From the NCBI GenBank assembly GCA_946887065.1, contig CAMPKL010000230.1:1-6337 (forward strand): a stretch of DNA of 6,337 bases, given 5' to 3'. The notes beneath the pieces were generated by a model that was not told where the DNA came from, did no database searches, and worked only from the letters and a program-made list of their open reading frames with translations. The translations under genes and the position numbers were made by a program. Of the stretch, positions 5,608 through 6,337 are shown piece by piece. This DNA is from an uncultured Bryobacterales bacterium (GTDB lineage: Bacteria; Acidobacteriota; Terriglobia; Bryobacterales; UBA6623). The first letter of the stretch is position 1. The number at the start of each line of letters is the position of its first letter.

Positions 5608-6337
5608 ATGAAACAGCAAACTTTGTTTGGCTCGCTGTGGCGCAAGACTCGCCGCAGCCTCGGACGGCGGACCCCTTCGTTGATGGTGGCCGGGACGACG
5701 GCGCGCAGCGGCAAGACTTGGATCAGCACGGCAATCTGCCGGCTCCTGCACCGGCGAGGCGTCAAGGTGCTGCCGTTCCAGGCGCTGAGCTTTTCGGCCG
5801 AGGCTGCGCGTTGCGCGTCGGGCGGGTCCATTGCTTTGGACCAAGCCCGGCAGGCTGAGGCTTGCGGGGTGGCGGCAGCCACGGACATGAATCCGCTGCG
5901 TTGCGTGCCGGCGCCAGGCGGCGGCTACGAGATACTCGCGGGCGGGAAGCCATGGAGAAAGGTCGAGGGCGCCGATTTCTCGCCGATCCTGGACGCTCTA
6001 GACGAGCAGGTTGCGGCGGCCTATGAGAGGTTATCGGCGGAGGCGGACCTGATCGTCATCGACGGAATGGGCGGCGCATTGGAGTTGGATCAACCAGCAT
6101 CGTCACTGGCGAACTTGGCGCTGGCGGAACGCTTGCAGAGCCGGGTTCTGCTGACGGCGAGCGCTGACCGGGGCGGCGTTTTCGCTTCGTTGAGCGGTAC
6201 GATCGCCATGTTGCCAAGGGAGCAACAAGGCTTAATTGAGGCCTTTGTCATCAATGACTTTTATCGTACGCCTGTAAGGTTTAGTTCAGGCGTTCAAATC
6301 ATTGAGGAGCGGGCTGGACTGCGTGGCCGGGGCGGAT
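5608..6337 (+). CDS. Divergent cobyric acid synthase (CobQ)-like protein, 3' end outside the window
   Basis: An open frame of 243 codons runs off the right edge without a stop. CobQ amidates adenosylcobyrinic acid a,c-diamide with glutamine and ATP; the visible part corresponds to its N-terminal ATP-binding synthetase domain, and the glutamine amidotransferase domain would lie beyond the window. Matches in order: P-loop MVAGTTARSGKTW (26-38); GSIALDQARQAEACGV (73-88), like the family's GGEIGRAQALQAxAAG; TDMNPL (92-97), like HMNPVLLKP; LIVIDGMGGALEL (148-160), where the family has VVVEGAGSPAEINL; LANLALAERL (167-176); ADRGGVFASLSGTIAML (186-202), matching DIDRGGVFA; and EAFVINDFY (211-219), matching KGFVINKFRGD. 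The family KPQNM is replaced by PFQALSF (56-62), and EGAGSP is lost, so activity as CobQ is uncertain. The start is unclear: 5608 (preceded by AGGAA at 5600-5604) adds an Arg-rich 25-residue leader, while the ATG at 5683 starts directly at the P-loop strand. Confidence 0.82.
   Translation, partial: MKQQTLFGSLWRKTRRSLGRRTPSLMVAGTTARSGKTWISTAICRLLHRRGVKVLPFQALSFSAEAARCASGGSIALDQARQAEACGVAAATDMNPLRCVPAPGGGYEILAGGKPWRKVEGADFSPILDALDEQVAAAYERLSAEADLIVIDGMGGALELDQPASSLANLALAERLQSRVLLTASADRGGVFASLSGTIAMLPREQQGLIEAFVINDFYRTPVRFSSGVQIIEERAGLRGRGG

Noticed and set aside
5424..5888. Overlapping open frames on both strands across the start of the CobQ-like gene (5424-5858 plus, 5562-5888 minus)
   Set aside because: Neither has a recognisable motif, while the frame from 5608 carries P-loop and DRGG signatures and stays open to the edge.

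Overview
The window is GC-rich, coding-dense bacterial chromosome with no mobile element, CRISPR array or RNA gene that I can support. The mix of genes (a Tat-exported xylose-isomerase-like sugar isomerase, a conserved lipoprotein of the planctomycete/acidobacterial type, an EVE-domain protein, a lone GT87 membrane glycosyltransferase), together with TAnnnT boxes 7-10 nt before start codons, suggests an Acidobacteriota member, perhaps Bryobacterales/Solibacter-like. This assignment is inference from gene style, not from a marker.

Layout, left to right: a possible start of a minus-strand gene (44 to 1); hisS, histidyl-tRNA synthetase (+, 143-1558); a single-domain YdcZ/DUF606 DMT-type membrane protein (-, 1998-1555); a small lipoprotein of unknown function (+, 2038-2514); a Tat-signal sugar phosphate isomerase/epimerase-like protein (-, 3561-2515); an EVE/PUA-like protein (+, 3625-4029); a GT87 (DUF2029) polyprenyl-phosphate-sugar-dependent glycosyltransferase-like protein (-, 5439-4189); and the first 243 codons of a divergent cobyric acid synthase (CobQ)-like gene (+, 5608 to the window end).

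Neighbouring genes alternate strand without exception, so there is no operon here and no sign that the genes share a pathway. Two convergent pairs have no room between them: the hisS and YdcZ stop codons overlap, and the lipoprotein and isomerase stop codons abut. Starts are in short divergent gaps, and the clearest shared signal is a GCTAnnnT(G) box in these gaps, placed so that several transcripts would be leaderless or nearly so.

Most worth a second look: the CobQ-like gene, which keeps the fold signatures but has lost several family-typical residues; the HisRS motif 2, which resembles the alphaproteobacterial type linked to tRNA-His without the extra G-1 rather than the usual bacterial type; and a 21-bp near-identical element at 120-140 and 5509-5529, each time in front of a plus-strand gene. 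I see no obviously new multi-gene system.
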